A stretch of DNA of 64,000 nt, from contig OY978097.1 in the NCBI GenBank assembly GCA_963854735.1, positions 1,798,001 through 1,862,000 of the forward strand, read 5' to 3'. Shown one piece after another: positions 1-11,919 of this stretch (the first letter of the stretch is position 1; each line of letters opens with the position of its first letter). The notes beneath the pieces were generated by a model, which did not search any database, was not told the origin of the DNA, and was given only the letters and a program-made list of their open reading frames with translations. A program made the translations under genes and the position numbers. Source of the DNA: Marvania coccoides. Its lineage: Eukaryota > Chlorophyta > Trebouxiophyceae > Chlorellales > Chlorellaceae.

Positions 1-126
1 GCTCCCATTTTTGATTGATTTATTATTTTTTTCTTCTTCCTGAGAGCTTGCTTTGACATAAAAATGAATAAGAGAGCAAAGAAAAAAGAGTATGTGTAAT
101 TTATTCTAACCGGGCCACGTCATTAG

Positions 127-695
127 CTACCTCTCCTCCTTTGCGCACGCCTCGCACTCGTCATCGCTATCCTCATCACTCCAGTCGCCAAACGCTCGCT
201 GTCGATGGAATATGCAGCACTCTGCAGGCAATTAAATCAATTATTTGTGTATCTGTTAGTAACGGTCCTTGAATCAAGATAAAAACCGAACTTCACAGAA
301 ACTGACTCACTCTTTGATTTCTTCTTCTCCATGCCCTCATTGTCCACCACATCTTCTGCCCATTGCACGCCCTGTAGAGTTGACAGAGCAAGTTTTTTTT
401 TTTTTTTTTTTTTTATAACTTATAACAATAATTATGCCAGTGGCGAAATGGCAGAGGGGTCGGTCAAAACTAACTATCCACACGCAAAACCCACCTTCTT
501 TTTCTTCTTCTTCTTTGGGGCTAGTCTGAGCACCAGGTGCTGCGCGACACCAGGTGCTGCGGAGTTTGGCTGCTGCTGGTCGGTGGTTGACGTCGTTATT
601 GTCTGCGTCTGTGACGATGTGGAAGCCTCTGCCTGCGCCGTCGTGGGGCCCAGCGCCAGAATGTTGGCCATTGCAGGCCCTAGTTCTGCCTCCAT
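127..695 (-). CDS. Protein phosphatase 1 inhibitor-3 homologue (PPP1R11/YPI1 family)
   Basis: Three exons on the minus strand (695-495, 371-311, 221-127) join to 118 residues. The first exon codes for a Ser/Thr/Gln-rich leader ending in a lysine run. The second carries KGVQWAEDVVDNEGM, which matches the inhibitor-3 PP1-docking region (RVxF-type motif, here K-G-V-Q-W). The third carries KKCCIFHRQRAFG and an acidic Ser/Asp tail, matching the family's Cys-rich motif and acidic end. Family members bind and restrain the PP1 catalytic subunit in the nucleus; the human protein is also reported as a ubiquitin ligase. Both introns have GT-AG borders and the frame closes exactly. It diverges from VPS53 across about 260 bases. 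The upstream in-frame extension in exon 1 is probably 5' UTR. Confidence 0.88.
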
Positions 696-955
696 TGCTG
701 CCAAGTACAAGGTATAGTGTTTTAGAGAATCTTCGTTCGAAAATTTGCCAGAAATTTTACCAAGAGAGGTGTGGCTCCTTGAAATACGCTTTGCATCTGT
801 CAAAACAATTAATTTAATTTTTATTGAATGCGAATGCGCAGAGAAAACTCCCAAGTCCAATGGACGGGCGCGCTCTTCTGAAATGAAAGTCTCGACGCGA
901 AAGAGAAGCAATGTAAATTCAGAACCAAAATAATGAAGCTGACAGGTTGATCAGC
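696..955. promoter_or_regulatory. Shared divergent promoter, PPP1R11-like / VPS53
   Basis: A 260-base gap separates the start codons of two head-to-head genes, so it should hold both promoters and both 5' UTRs. I see no TATA box that I would trust. The role is inferred only from gene arrangement. Confidence 0.4.
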
Positions 956-3813
956 ATGGCAGGGAAGGGAGCGGCAAAGCCGCTGAGCGATGCCCAGCAA
1001 CTCAATCGAGACACAGAACACCCATTTGACAGCCCCGATTTCAACGCTGTTCGCTACGTGAACGATGTATTTCCCGACGGTGCGCGCTGATCACTCCACC
1101 AGACTCGCAGATCTCCTAGTGAATTACAATGTATTTATTCAAATCTTTTCACTATTTCAAAAACATTTCCTCTGCAGAGGAGGCTCTGGCGAACCTGGGC
1201 CCGTTCATCGACTCCCTGCAGTCCAAAATTCGGGCGGTGGACGGCGAGATCCTGACGGCGGTGCGGCAGCAGAGCTCCTCGGGGAGCCACGCCCGCGACG
1301 AGCTGCGCTCCGCCCAGTCCTCTATCGGCACCATGCTGCAGCAGGTGGCAGACATCCGGCGCAAGGCCGCACAGAGCGAGGCGCTGGTGCAGCAGATCTG
1401 CCGCGACATCAAGAAGCTGGACTACGCTAAGAAGCACTTGACTTCCACCATCACCGCTCTTCGGAGGCTAGGCATGCTGGTTACAGCGGTGGATCACCTG
1501 CAGCTGGCGGCGGAGCGGCGGGAGTTTGGGGAGGCGGCGCACCTGTTGGGGGCGGTGCAGCAGCTCGCTGCACACTTCAAAGACTACGCTCACGTCCCAA
1601 GGGTAGCAGAGATGCGCGGGCGGGTGGCGGCGCTGGAACGCTCCCTGCGCGGTGCCGCGCTGCGGGAGTTTGAGCTGCTGGGCGAGGAGCCGCCCAGCCG
1701 GGCGCTGCTGGACCGGCTGCGCGACTGCTGTGCGGTGACGGCGGCGGTGGGGGCGGCGGCCCGCGATGAGCTCGTGGACTCGGTTTGCCGCCGCGAAATG
1801 GGGGTCTACTCCCAGATCTTCAGCACCATGGGCGAGACCGCCAAGCTGGAGCGCACCATGAACCGCTACAAGTGGCTGCTGCGCCGGCTGGAGGCTCGGA
1901 AAGAGGTCTGGGAAATTTTCCCCAAAGAGTGGCGGGTGCCGCAGCTGCTGTGCGTCACCTTCTGCTCCATCACCAAGACGCAGCTGGCGGAGATCCTGGA
2001 CGAAAGGGCGGGCGAACTGCCCCACCAGGTGGCGAGTCTACTGCAGGCGGTCGAGGCCACTCACATTTTTGAAGCGGAAATGGCGAGGCGGTATGAAGGC
2101 CCCCCCGACGGCGGCAATGGTGGGAAGCGGGAGGGCGACAGCGATGAAGAGAGGGAGGAGGAGGAGGAGGAGGAGGAGGAGGAGGAGGAGGGACGAGCGC
2201 AGGGGCGTGATGCAGCGGCAGTGAGGAGGCGGTATCAGCGACAAAAAGCGGCAGCGGCAAAACAAGCCAACGCCAACGAAATCAACGACGGCGCTGGCGA
2301 TCAGAGCGGCAAACAATCGCAGTATCTCGCGCGGGAGGCGCGGCAGCAGCATGCGGCGGCTGAGGCGGTGGCTCGTGCCTCGTTCCGAGGCGCCATTTCT
2401 TCGGTGTTTGCTCCCTACCTCTACGTGTACGTGGACAATGCGGAGCGCACCCTCACATTTAGCATGGAACAGATGGTGGTTGGCGAGACCTGGCGCGCGC
2501 TGGCTGCGGACCAGCAGCTGCTTAAGAGCGCCAACGCGCTCACCGATGCCGTGCGCAGCGAAATGAAGGACTGCGTGGGGCGGGTGTCGCGCGGACAGAC
2601 GCTGTTGGACCTGTCAGCCGTGTTTGGCCGGTTGTACCGCGCGTACGCCGCCAAGCTGATCGCCAAATTGCCGAAGACGGGTTCTGGTGGAGCGGCGGGC
2701 GGGACGGCGGTGCTCGGCGTGCCCGACTGGCAGGTGAAAATGAGCGCTGACGATGTGGAGGTGATCGCGCTGATCGTCAACACCGCGGAACACTGCATTG
2801 AGATGCTGCGGCAGCTGGAGCGCGCGCTGGCAGCGCGGCTGGAGGAGCCCTTCAGCTCCAAAGTGGACCTGGCAGACGACGAGGATGCGTTCCTGTCGGT
2901 GGTGAGCCAGTGCCTGACGGTGCTCGTGTTGGGGGTAGAGACTCGAATGGAGGCGCCCCTGGGAGCGTTGGTGCGGCACAGCTGGTCCACCGTGGAGGTG
3001 GTGGGGGACCAGAGCGAGTACGCGGGCGCCATGCGTGCCGTGTTGGCGGAGCTGGGCCCCCGTGCCGGCGCGGCGCTCCCCGTCAACCACTTTCGCTTTT
3101 TCTGCGACAAGCTGCTCCGCTCGCTAGCCCCCCGCATCCGGGAGGCGGTGTTTCGCTGCCGCGCCATCTCCGACGCGGGCTGCCAGCAGCTGCGGCTGGA
3201 CCTGGAGGCGCTGAAGGGCGCGCTGGTTGGCACTGCCAAGGCGGGGCAGCCAGCCGAGGACACTGCCGCCTGGGCCGCAGCCTTCTCCGCAGACGTCAAC
3301 GCGCAGCTGGCGCCGGTGGAAGCTGTGCTGAAGGTGGTGTCTACCCCCGTGGAGGCGCTGCTGGACGCGTTTTTGGAGCTGCTTCCCGACGCTGGGCCCA
3401 CAGATTTCCAACGCATTGCCGACCTTAAAGGCCTCAAGCGCGCAGAGCTGTCGGCGGTGCTGGACGAGTACGCGCGAAGAGTGGGCGGCCACGTGCTGCC
3501 CCCGCCAAAGCCAAAACCCGCACCTTCAGCAGCAGCAACCATGGCCGCGCTTTCTTCCTCGTCCTCTGCCGCCACCCGCGCCTCGTCGCCCTCCAAGCCG
3601 TCTGGCCCCGGGGCGGTGTTCCGGGTGCCGTCTCGAGCCTCCACCAAGGCGTCGATGTCTGCTGCGCAGGACGTGGCTGCCCGACTGCGGCAAAACGCCA
3701 ACGTGCACGCAGTGAGAGCCAGCGACAGCGTGAGGGAGACCACGGGGCGGATGCTGGGGGCGATGAAGAGCCTGCGGTTTGGCATGCAGCGGGACCAGCG
3801 GGACACGGAGTAA
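956..3813 (+). CDS. VPS53: VPS53, GARP/EARP tethering complex subunit
   Basis: Two exons (956-1079, 1178-3813) give 919 residues, close to the usual size of this family. Exon 1 codes MAGKGAAKPLSDAQQLNRDT and ends in YVNDVFPDG; exon 2 continues EEALANLGPFIDSLQSKIR. The N-terminal coiled region contains the VPS53 hallmark around QQICRDIKKLDYAKKHLTST. VPS53 is the core rod of GARP (with VPS51, 52 and 54), which tethers endosome-derived vesicles at the trans-Golgi. A long glutamate run coded by GAG/GAA repeats (about 2151-2190) and a Ser/Pro/Ala-rich tail (about 3490-3680) are low-complexity inserts typical of GC-rich algal genes. The first ATG of the conserved N-terminus was chosen as start; the intron is GT-AG, phase 1. 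Confidence 0.93.
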
Positions 3814-4449
3814 TTTTATTATTCGACGTGTACATACGGAATATCAATTTTGTAATTTGCCATTTTTTTAATTATTGCATATGTTGTTGCATTTGCTTTT
3901 GGACAAGTTCGTTGCGCTGTCTCTTTGGTATTTGCTATAACACCATTCAACTGAATTGATTTCGGCACAGAACAAAGAAAACACGAGGGGAGATTAGGAC
4001 AGCGCTGCCGTATGTATCGCCCGCTGCCTAATGACAGACTTTAGACATTTTATTGGGAAAATGTATTTATTGGAGCTGCAGAATGGGTGATATGCTGTTG
4101 CTGCTTGGCTGTGGCAGAGTGAGAGCTGGCCATGCTGGACAAACACTGGAGTCAACTAGGAAGCAACTCAAAAAGATGAATGTTTCAAAGTTGCCCCCAA
4201 GTTACGAAATTAAAGTTTATTACTAGAATTTCCAATAATACGATCTTAAGGTTGTCATTTTCTAAACTTTTAAAGCAATTCCACTCGGAACGAAAAGCCG
4301 AACATTTGAAAATCAAACTGCAACAATGGAGCCGCTTAATGCTGTATTTTTTTAATGCATTGCATTGAATCTATGCTGCAATAATTTTTGAATTGATCAG
4401 AATTCCATAAGATGGTCTGTAGGCCAAGCCAAAAAATTCAATCGATCAG
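3814..4449. other. Intergenic, AT-rich
   Basis: About 640 bases between VPS53 and ALG12 in the same orientation. It should hold the VPS53 3' UTR (TGTAA at about 3851) and the ALG12 promoter. A 62-codon ORF at 4180-4368 has AT-rich, uncharacteristic codon use and no recognisable similarity; I do not call it a gene. No tRNA, snRNA or repeat was seen. Confidence 0.5.
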
Positions 4450-6112
4450 ATGATAGTCAGCGGTGAGCGAGCTCTGTTTTCATTGAAATCGCGTCAATCC
4501 CAGGTATTCAAACTCTTCATTATCTCGAATTTGCATCAGGACCCACACTGCTGCTTCTGGCAGTCACCCTACTCTACGTCCTGCTGGCGCCGTTCACCAA
4601 AGTTGAAGAGAGCTTCAATGTGCAAGCGGTGCACGACCTCCTGTACCATGGAAAAAATCTAGAAAAATACGACCACCTCGAATTTCCGGGCGTTGTGCCC
4701 AGAACCTTCCTAGGTGCGGCCAAATTATAAGGCAAGCATCCCGCTTTTTGAATTTCGGCGTCATTCCTCATTTGCCCTTTTTCTCGCTTCCTATTCCAGG
4801 CGGAATCTCTCTGGCAGCTATCACAAGCCCCTTCAAAGCGTTCTGCTCAATTTTTGGCTGCACAAAGCTCTCTATGCTCGTAACATTTCGCCTCATTCTT
4901 GGCACCGCCTCAGTTGCCGCCCTTACCACATTAAAACGCAGCGCGGCAGCCGTGCTCGGCGCACACGTAGGGAGCTGGCTGCTCCTTCTTACCGCCTCGC
5001 AGTTCCACCTCCCTTTCTATATGAGCCGCCCCCTACCAAACACGCTGGCCACAATTTTGACGACCGTCGGATTGGCTGTTTGGTTGCGAGGCAACAAGCC
5101 ACACCGTGCCTTGGCCATCCTCACCTTTACCGCCGTTGTCTTTCGCTGCGACGTCATCATGCTGGCTGGCCTGGTGGGCCTGCACCTTCTTTTCACGAAG
5201 AAAGTTTCGTTGCCGTCAGGCGTGGCTGCAGGGGCCGCTGCCGCCCTGGTGGGGCTCGCGCTGACGGTGTCCATCGACTCTTGGCTTTGGAGGCGATGGT
5301 TGTGGCCCGAGGGAGAGGTTCTGTGGTTCAATACCGCGCTTAATAAGTCCAAAGAGTGGGGAGTGTCTCCGCCGGCATGGTACTTTCTTTCTGGGCTGCC
5401 GCGTGCGTTGCATGCTGCGTACCCTCTCGCAGTTGCAGGCGCGGTGCTCGACCGTCGCGTGCGGCCCGCTGCGTTTGTCGGCTTGGGCTACGTTGCTTTA
5501 TATTCGAACCTAGCGCACAAAGAGGTGCGCTTTATGTTTCCGGCGCTGCCGCTGTGGAATATTTGCGCCGCAGCGGGGCTGGCGGGGATCATACAGCGCA
5601 AGGCGGGATCGCTGTTCTGGCAGGCGGCGTGGCTCGCTGCGCTGGCGGGCCTGGCGGCAGGGGTGGCGACGGTGGGGCTGGCGTTGGCAGCAAGCTGCAT
5701 CAACTACCCAGGCGGCGTGGCTCTGCGGGAGCTGCACCGGCTGGGAGCGCTGCACGCGCAGCATGCAGTTTTTTCAGGTGGCAACGTCACTGTGCACATT
5801 GCGGTATTGCCGGCCATGACGGGGGTGTCTCGCTTTGGCGAGGCTGGCGCGCCCTGGGTCTACTCGAAAGCGGAGGGCTTGGGGGAGGCAGAGTTGGCGG
5901 GCATGAAGTTTGACTACTTGTTGAGTGATCAGCACCGCGTGAAGGGCTATGAAATGGTGAAGGCGGTGGACGGGTACTCCAGGCTGGCGTTCGCTGGGGG
6001 GTCGCTGAGAGGGGCGGTGCGTGGGGTGCTGCAGGGGCAGCTTCTTCCGCTGCGGGTTATGGCAGCGCCGCAGGTGTACATTCACCATCTGCTTCCCTCT
6101 GCGGCCGACTGA
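4450..6112 (+). CDS. ALG12: ALG12, Dol-P-Man:Man7GlcNAc2-PP-Dol alpha-1,6-mannosyltransferase
   Basis: Three exons (4450-4462, 4540-4713, 4800-6112) give 499 residues. The first coding exon is only 13 bases (MIVS plus one base), with a gtgagc donor. The protein shows GT22-family landmarks in order: a luminal-loop motif [53 protein letters not shown], and [20 protein letters not shown], followed by [12 protein letters not shown]. Multiple hydrophobic segments fit an ER multipass enzyme. ALG12 adds the eighth mannose, in alpha-1,6 linkage, to the lipid-linked oligosaccharide during N-glycan assembly in the ER lumen. The frame is continuous across both GT-AG introns. The tiny first exon is inferred from frame and consensus and is the least certain part. 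Confidence 0.93.
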
Positions 6113-6360
6113 AGGAAACATTGTCCTGCCTGCTTGACCTGCTCTTTTTTCTAGAAGCTCAGTTTCTATGTTATTTCATTTTATATTTTTATACATTCAT
6201 TTGGATCGATATTTCTCACACGCTGAAAGTTCATAGCTGCACGAGCTCGGTCATAGAATAAAAAGCATCCGATCGCCGAAAAGTGTAGGCTAGCAGAGCG
6301 CTGAGCGCGCTTCCTTTGATTTCGAGCTCCCATAGCGATTCAATATTTTTTTCTGACGCC

Positions 6361-8689
6361 ATGGACGCAAACGATTTCCCTGCAGCGCCGCGCAATACCT
6401 CACATGGAGATGACATGGAAGAAGAGGGCGAGCTGGGCGAGCTCCAGGAGGACTCCCGGCCCCCCTTTCCTTCTGTTGAACATTTCAACCATCCCGTGGA
6501 CCATCGACATTTCGAGGACGAGGATCGGGGCGCCGGGGGGGACCGCTGGGAGCCCCGCCATCGTTCTCGTTCCCGTTCTCCCCATCGCGGCAGCAGAAAC
6601 CCCCGCAGCAGGAGCCGCAGCGCAGATGGGCGGGTGAAGGGATGGTCGCAGCGCTCCCAACGCAGCAGGAGCCCCCACGATCGCCGCAGACACTCCCCCG
6701 CTGGCCGAGAAATTCACAGGGCAGAGCGGGGGAGGGGTGGCGGAAGGGTGAGAGATCGCCGAGACAGGGACCACCATCGCGGTGAGAGGCACCGTAGCAG
6801 CCGTCGCTCGGACCGTAGCAGAGAGAGGGGACGCAGAGACGATGGCAGGGAGAGAGGGGGCGACGATCGGCAGCGGCGGCAGCAGCAGCGAGCAGAGGAT
6901 GAAGAAGAGGAGGTAAGAATTAACTTTTTTTGTTATTTTACTGATTAATGTGTGTCGATTTCTTATTTTTGGAATTTTTGAATGGAATTTTAGCCTCGTG
7001 TTTTAAATGATTTTTTTTTCTCTCTCATCATTTCTTCAGGACGAAGAGGCTTTCCAGGCTCGAGTGGCTGCCTCCCTGGCGGCTCAAGAAGAGGACGAAG
7101 ACAAGATCATCGAGGAGCGCCGGCGGCGGAGGCAAGAGATCCTCGCCAAGCACCAGCAACAGCAGCAGCCCGAGGCCCCGGTGGGCGGAAAAGCAGCACC
7201 ACCTGCAGCTCCTCCAGCACCAGCAGCAGAAGAGCCGGCTGAGGATGAAAATGCCATGCTGGCGGAGATGGGCACAGTGGAGGACGGAGCTTTAGATATT
7301 TGGAGGCACGGACAGGCAGCAGGGGGTGCAGGGCCGGGCTCTGGTCCCACTGCATCCGAGCTTCCTTCCGGCATCGGCGAGGCGGACGACAGCGAGGCGC
7401 AGCGCCGCTTGGAAGCTCATTTGGGCGGCGGCGGCCCTGCTGCTGAAGAAGAGGAGGATGAGGAGGAAGACATGTTTGCGGAGACGCCAGACGACGCGCA
7501 GCGCGCTGGAAAAGCAGCGGCCAAGCCGCCCGCCGCTGCCGCTGCTGCTGCCCCTGGGCGCGGCCTGGTGGACAGCTACGACGACGCCGAAGGGTACTAC
7601 AACTTCCAGGTTGGCGAGGTCATTGGGGGGCGGTACGAGGTATCTAAAGCCCACGGCAGGGGGGTATTCTCTAGCGTGCTTCGGGCCCGGGACCTCAGTG
7701 CAGCAGGCACAGCAGGTGGCGACAGTCTTGCGGTGGTGCCTGAGGTGGCCATCAAGGTGATTCGCGCGAACGAGACCATGTACAAGGCAGGCCAGATGGA
7801 GAAGGTGATCTTACGGAAGCTGGCTGAAGCAGACTCCGAGGGCCGGCGGCACTGCATCCGGCTGCTGGGGTCGTTCGAGTACCGGTCGCACCTGTGCCTG
7901 GTGTTCGAGCCCATGGACATGGACCTGCGGGGGCTGACGAAGCGCTACGGCCGTGGCATCGGCCTCAGTTTGAGCGCCGTCCGTGTTTACGCACAGCAGA
8001 TGCTGGTGGCGCTGCACCACCTGCGCAACTGCGGGGTGCTGCACGCCGACATCAAGCCCGACAACCTGCTGGTCAACGACCGCCGCACCGTGGTCAAACT
8101 GTGCGACTTTGGGAGCGCCATGTTTGCCGGGGACAATCAAATCACGCCGTACCTGGTGTCGCGCTTCTACCGCGCGCCAGAGGTGGTGCTGGGGCTGCCT
8201 TACGACCACCCCATGGACATGTGGAGCGTGGGGTGCGTGGTGTACGAGCTGTTCACGGGCCAAATTCTGTTCCCCGGGAAAACCAATAACGAGATGCTGA
8301 AGCTGATGATGGATGTCAAGGGCTCGTTCCCCAAGCGCATGGTGAAGAAGGGCGAATTCGCGTTCAAACACTTTGAAAACGACCCCGGAATGACGTTTGC
8401 GCTGCTGGAGGAGGAGCGGGCGAGCGGGCGGCCGGTGCGGCGATTGATCTCAAACCCTGGGGTGAAAAAGGACTTTGCGGCGCTGCTGGCAGGGCAGGAC
8501 CCGGACCGCAAGAAGCTGGGGCAGCTGGCGGACCTGTTGGAGCGCATGATGGCTCTGGATCCAGATAGACGCATCACGCCCAAAGAGGCCCTGCGACATC
8601 CTTTCATTCAGGACACGGCGGCGGCGCCCAAGGTGGCGATGGCGGCGGCGCCCAGGGCGGTGGCGGCAGCGGCGCTGAAGAGGGAGTGA
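6361..8689 (+). CDS. PRP4-type spliceosomal kinase (PRPF4B homologue)
   Basis: Two exons (6361-6912, 7040-8689) give 733 residues. The N-terminal half is rich in Arg/Ser and acidic residues (SR-like), followed by a coiled EERRRRRQEIL stretch. The C-terminal kinase domain starts near residue 376: catalytic lysine in VAIKVI (K423), HADIKPDN (D521), DFGSAMFAGDNQITPYLVSR (D540) and FYRAPEVVLGLPYDHPMDMW. The SRFYRAPE loop and the order of domains match the PRP4/PRPF4B family (CMGC, DYRK-related), which phosphorylates U4/U6.U5 tri-snRNP proteins during B-complex formation. The start is the ATG at 6361; the upstream in-frame extension begins at a TTG and is rejected. A purine-rich exon end joins a GT-AG intron of 127 bases. 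Confidence 0.92.
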
Positions 8690-9086
8690 AGTGGGAGCAC
8701 GTGTGTGTGTTTAGTGCAATGCAAATATTTGAATAAAAAATAAATTTTGAGAGCAATGAAATCTTGAGAAAACAATGTAGAAAACTCACTCAAACGTAGA
8801 AAGCTGAGTTTTTTACATGTAGAAAGCTCACCCAGATGTGGAAAACTCACTCAGTTTTCTACATGTAGAAAACTCGCTCAGAAAACAGATGTAGAAAACT
8901 CGGTTTTCTACATCTGTGGGAGTGTTCTACACGGTGCGTGTTTTCTCAAATAATGCAGAAATTTTAAATTTTCCACGTCTGTATGCTCCTCACTCTCTCT
9001 CCTCTCTGTGTTTTAGGGCAAATCTGCTTACACAAGTATACAGCAAATTAAAACTACACAGCAGACTACTTTGTTGATTCCCTGGT
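8690..9086. other. Convergent intergenic gap between PRP4 and RPL21
   Basis: About 400 bases between the stop codons of two convergent genes. It holds both 3' UTRs and the hairpin repeat cluster described separately at 8775-8916. No coding signal was seen. Confidence 0.6.
8775..8916. repeat. Cluster of degenerate GTAGAAAACTC repeats ending in a perfect hairpin
   Basis: At least six copies of a unit close to atgtagaaaactcactca start near 8775, 8795, 8817, 8836, 8863 and 8889. Some are followed by the inverse gttttctacat. The last copy forms a perfect 14-base stem (8886-8899 with 8903-8916) around a 3-base loop, tcg. The cluster sits in the 3' region between convergent genes. It could act as a transcription barrier or 3'-end structure, or be a remnant of a small inverted-repeat element; the function is unknown. 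Confidence 0.8.
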
Positions 9087-10068
9087 CTAGTTCTGGAGGC
9101 CCTCCTGCAGAAAGAAAGAAAAAATCGGCAACGGGGGTGGTTAGAAACAAGTTCTGGTTTAAGGGGGACGGGGCAGGGGCACGTAAAATATCGACTTGCT
9201 TTCAAGATATCGTACGGCACTGCCGTGATGCTCTCCATCGCCACCTTCTCCAGGGTGAAGCCCTCGCGGGGGCCCTTGGGCAGCCGCTTGGTCACCGGCT
9301 TGGGCTCGCCAGCCACGCGGGCGGCGCGCTTGGCCTCGTCGTTGGCCTTGCAGCGGGCGAGGAACTCCTCGCGGCAGCGGCTGGGCTGCACGTGCTCCAC
9401 CCTGACGTGGAACCTCTTCTTGATGTAGCGTCCGTTGACGATCTTCAGCAGCTCAACGCCCACGGCGCGCTTGGTCACGTTCCACACGCGGCCGGTCTTG
9501 CCGTGGTAGTACTTGTGGGGCATGCCCTGCAAGGCAGGCAGACGGAAAGGATGATCAGTTTGTGTGAGCGGAAGCGGAAAAAAAAGTTCTTCTTCTTCTC
9601 CACAAAAGAAAATGGTGAACATGTGCCCACAGCGACGCCAAATGATGATGAAATGGAAATGGGATACGCATGTGAGCTGCAAGATGTAATCAATACACTT
9701 TTCTGAAAATGGTGGCGGCGGCCAGCCTCCGCCTCCAAAAATCGAGGATACCCTCAAAACCAGGGGGTGCCGCATGTACAAACTCGTATATTTTGACACA
9801 AGTGCTGATTTTGGCGCTCAATCTCCCAAGGGTGCGCAAATCCAAAAATTTCCTCCATCATTATTTTTCGATTTAATCCAGCCGCTCCCTCCAAAGTGGA
9901 AAATTTTCGCCGACACACCTTCTGCACGGCACCGTTGACCTTGATATCCACGTAGTCGCCCAGCTTGTAGGTGCGGAGATACGTAGACAGCGGGATGTAG
10001 CCATGCTGCCTGTATCCGCGCTTGAACATATCGCGCGTGCGAGCGCGGTATCCCTGACCGCCCGGCAT
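9087..10068 (-). CDS. RPL21: 60S ribosomal protein eL21 (RPL21)
   Basis: Three exons (10068-9919, 9526-9200, 9104-9087) give 164 residues, the same length as the land-plant protein as I recall it. It starts [20 protein letters not shown], continues [20 protein letters not shown], and exon 2 opens [20 protein letters not shown], a strong eL21 signature. The last exon is 18 bases (EGLQN and stop). The second intron (9105-9199) starts with GC, not GT: donor gcaagt, acceptor ctgcag. No GT donor restores a sensible end, and the GC splice gives the expected length. eL21 is a structural protein of the large ribosomal subunit. The gene is divergent from leuD. Confidence 0.93.
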
Positions 10069-10427
10069 ATTTAGTTATTTGCTCCTTGCCCTACAAACAA
10101 CAAATAAGTCCGTCAGCTGCTGCGGCAATGTGCTTTTATTTATAATTGAAAATTTGCCCGAAGTCTGACTCCAACACCCGCTGCGCCCAATTTTTTCGCT
10201 TACCGCGACGTCCAAGTGAAGAATATCCCGATGGGGAAAGAGGAAGATCATCGCTGCGGGCCTCGCATTTAAGCTGCAGGGAGCGGCTGCTCCTTTCTTC
10301 CTGAGACCCAGGCTGAACATCATCGAAAGCTGTTGAATTGCACCTCTGAATTCGCTAAATTAAGTTAAAAACATACACCATACGCATTTTGATAAATTCT
10401 TCAAAATCTTATTTTAATTCGTTCACA
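10069..10427. promoter_or_regulatory. Shared divergent promoter, RPL21 / leuD
   Basis: A gap of 359 bases lies between the start codons of RPL21 (minus) and leuD (plus). An 82-codon minus-strand ORF inside it has no similarity I recognise and is likely 5' UTR. The regulatory role is inferred from arrangement. Confidence 0.4.
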
Positions 10428-11557
10428 ATGACTGTGGGTTCATTCAGCCGGGTGGAGTTGCCGCGCCGTGTGGCCTCCGGACGGGCCGCTGCCCGCTCAA
10501 CTCGCCTCGTGGTGCAGGCCAAAGTGAACTTGCAAGGCGGACCCCGCGTGATTCGCGGCAAATGCTACGTCACCCGCGATGTAAGTGGCAATTTGCTGGC
10601 TTTTTTCTCCTTGAACTCGCATTGCCCATGCTTTCGATTTATTTTTGAACAATTCATTCTACAAAAAATTACTCGCAAACCTCTCCCTTGATTAATGCAT
10701 TTTTTCTCACCCGAAATTCTCTCCCCCGCCCCTCCCAATTTATTCTATCAACAGAACATCGACACCGATCAGATTATTCCCGCGGAGTACCTCACTCTGG
10801 TGCCATCTAAGCCCGACGAGTACGAAAAGCTGGGCAGCTACGCCCTGATCGGCCTGCCTGATGAGGAGTACCCCGCCCGCTACGTGGAAGTGGACTCCAT
10901 GAAGACAGAGTACCCTGTGATCATTGGTGGACAGGTGGGTGGGGGGGGGGGGGGGGTAATTACTTAGATATTTAACTATTTCGTTTGAAGTAGAATTCGG
11001 TCAGAAAAAAAATGGAATTATTGTGGGGTTTTTTTTGCAGAATTTCGGGTGCGGCTCGTCTCGTGAGCACGCCCCCGTGGCCCTGGGAGCCTCTGGCGCG
11101 ACAGTGGTGGTGGCGGAGTCGTACGCCCGCATCTTCTTCCGGAACTGCGTGTCTACGTGAGTCGAAAATTAAAAAAAAAAAAAAATGCGTCTACAGAGTG
11201 CATTTTTTTTAAACTAGCTTTATTTATTTTATTTTTACTGCAGCGGAGAGCTGTACCCTGTGGAGACAGACCTGCGGCTGTGCGACGAGCTAACCACCGG
11301 CTCTGAGGTTGAGGTCGACATGGAGGCTGACGTGCTGACTGACTTGGCGACTGGAAAGAAGTACAACCTCAAGCCGCTGGGAGACGTGAGTTGATTACGT
11401 GATTGAATGAGGATTGCCGGCGCAATTTATTTGTGTGGATTCTGGATTATTTATTACTGATTATTTATGTCGATGTTTGCAGGCTGGGCCGGTGATTGAC
11501 GATGGCGGCATCTTCGAGCACGCACGAAGGACCGGGATGATCAAGACAGTAGCATAA
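10428..11557 (+). CDS. 3-isopropylmalate dehydratase small subunit (plastid IPMI SSU)
   Basis: Five exons (10428-10580, 10755-10934, 11041-11156, 11244-11385, 11483-11557) give 221 residues. The first exon codes a Ser/Arg/Ala-rich leader that looks like a plastid transit peptide, then [15 protein letters not shown]. Exon 2 opens [20 protein letters not shown], exon 3 [20 protein letters not shown], both diagnostic of the aconitase-family swivel domain of LeuD. With the large subunit it isomerises 2-isopropylmalate to 3-isopropylmalate in leucine synthesis, in the chloroplast. All introns are GT-AG and the frame closes. Intron 2 begins with a G-rich run of about 16 bases (10937-10955), a likely hard spot for sequencing. 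Confidence 0.93.
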
Positions 11558-11919
11558 CTCGACTAAAAAGAAACCGCACTTTCATATTTTTTTCTTCTTC
11601 TTACACTCAGGGAATGTAAATTTTGAATTAATTAAGATGTTGTGGAGAGACGGAGATTGGGGTATCATCAAAGGAGGCTTCAATGTTTCTTGTTTCAGCC
11701 ATATGGGGAGCATGCCCTCACAACTTCCACCCAACTTCCATTCCATTTTATAAAATTTGCGCGAGCTTTGGAGCGCTTTGATTTTCCATATTTAAGTCGG
11801 TATAACCGTATTCATTAGTTAAGCTGGCCATTCCGCGCGAAATGGCCGACCTGCAGCCCGATTGAATTGGTTTCGGAAAAGAAAAAATATGTCCTCCAAA
11901 GCTCACTGTTTCGCTTAAA
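11558..11919. other. Intergenic, leuD 3' end and ABCG-1 promoter
   Basis: About 360 bases, AT-rich near leuD and less so near the ABCG start. Nothing coding seen. A TGTAA at about 11615 could be part of the leuD polyadenylation signal. Confidence 0.45.

Noticed and set aside
2421..3806. 461-codon ORF on the minus strand
   Set aside because: Exact antisense shadow of VPS53; Ser/Arg/Ala composition is that of a GC-rich gene read in the wrong frame.
6316..6360. Upstream TTG start for the PRP4 kinase
   Set aside because: Nuclear genes start at ATG; the ATG at 6361 begins a sensible protein.
8775..8916. CRISPR-like array
   Set aside because: Units are degenerate, spacing is irregular and copies occur in both orientations; the host is a nuclear genome.
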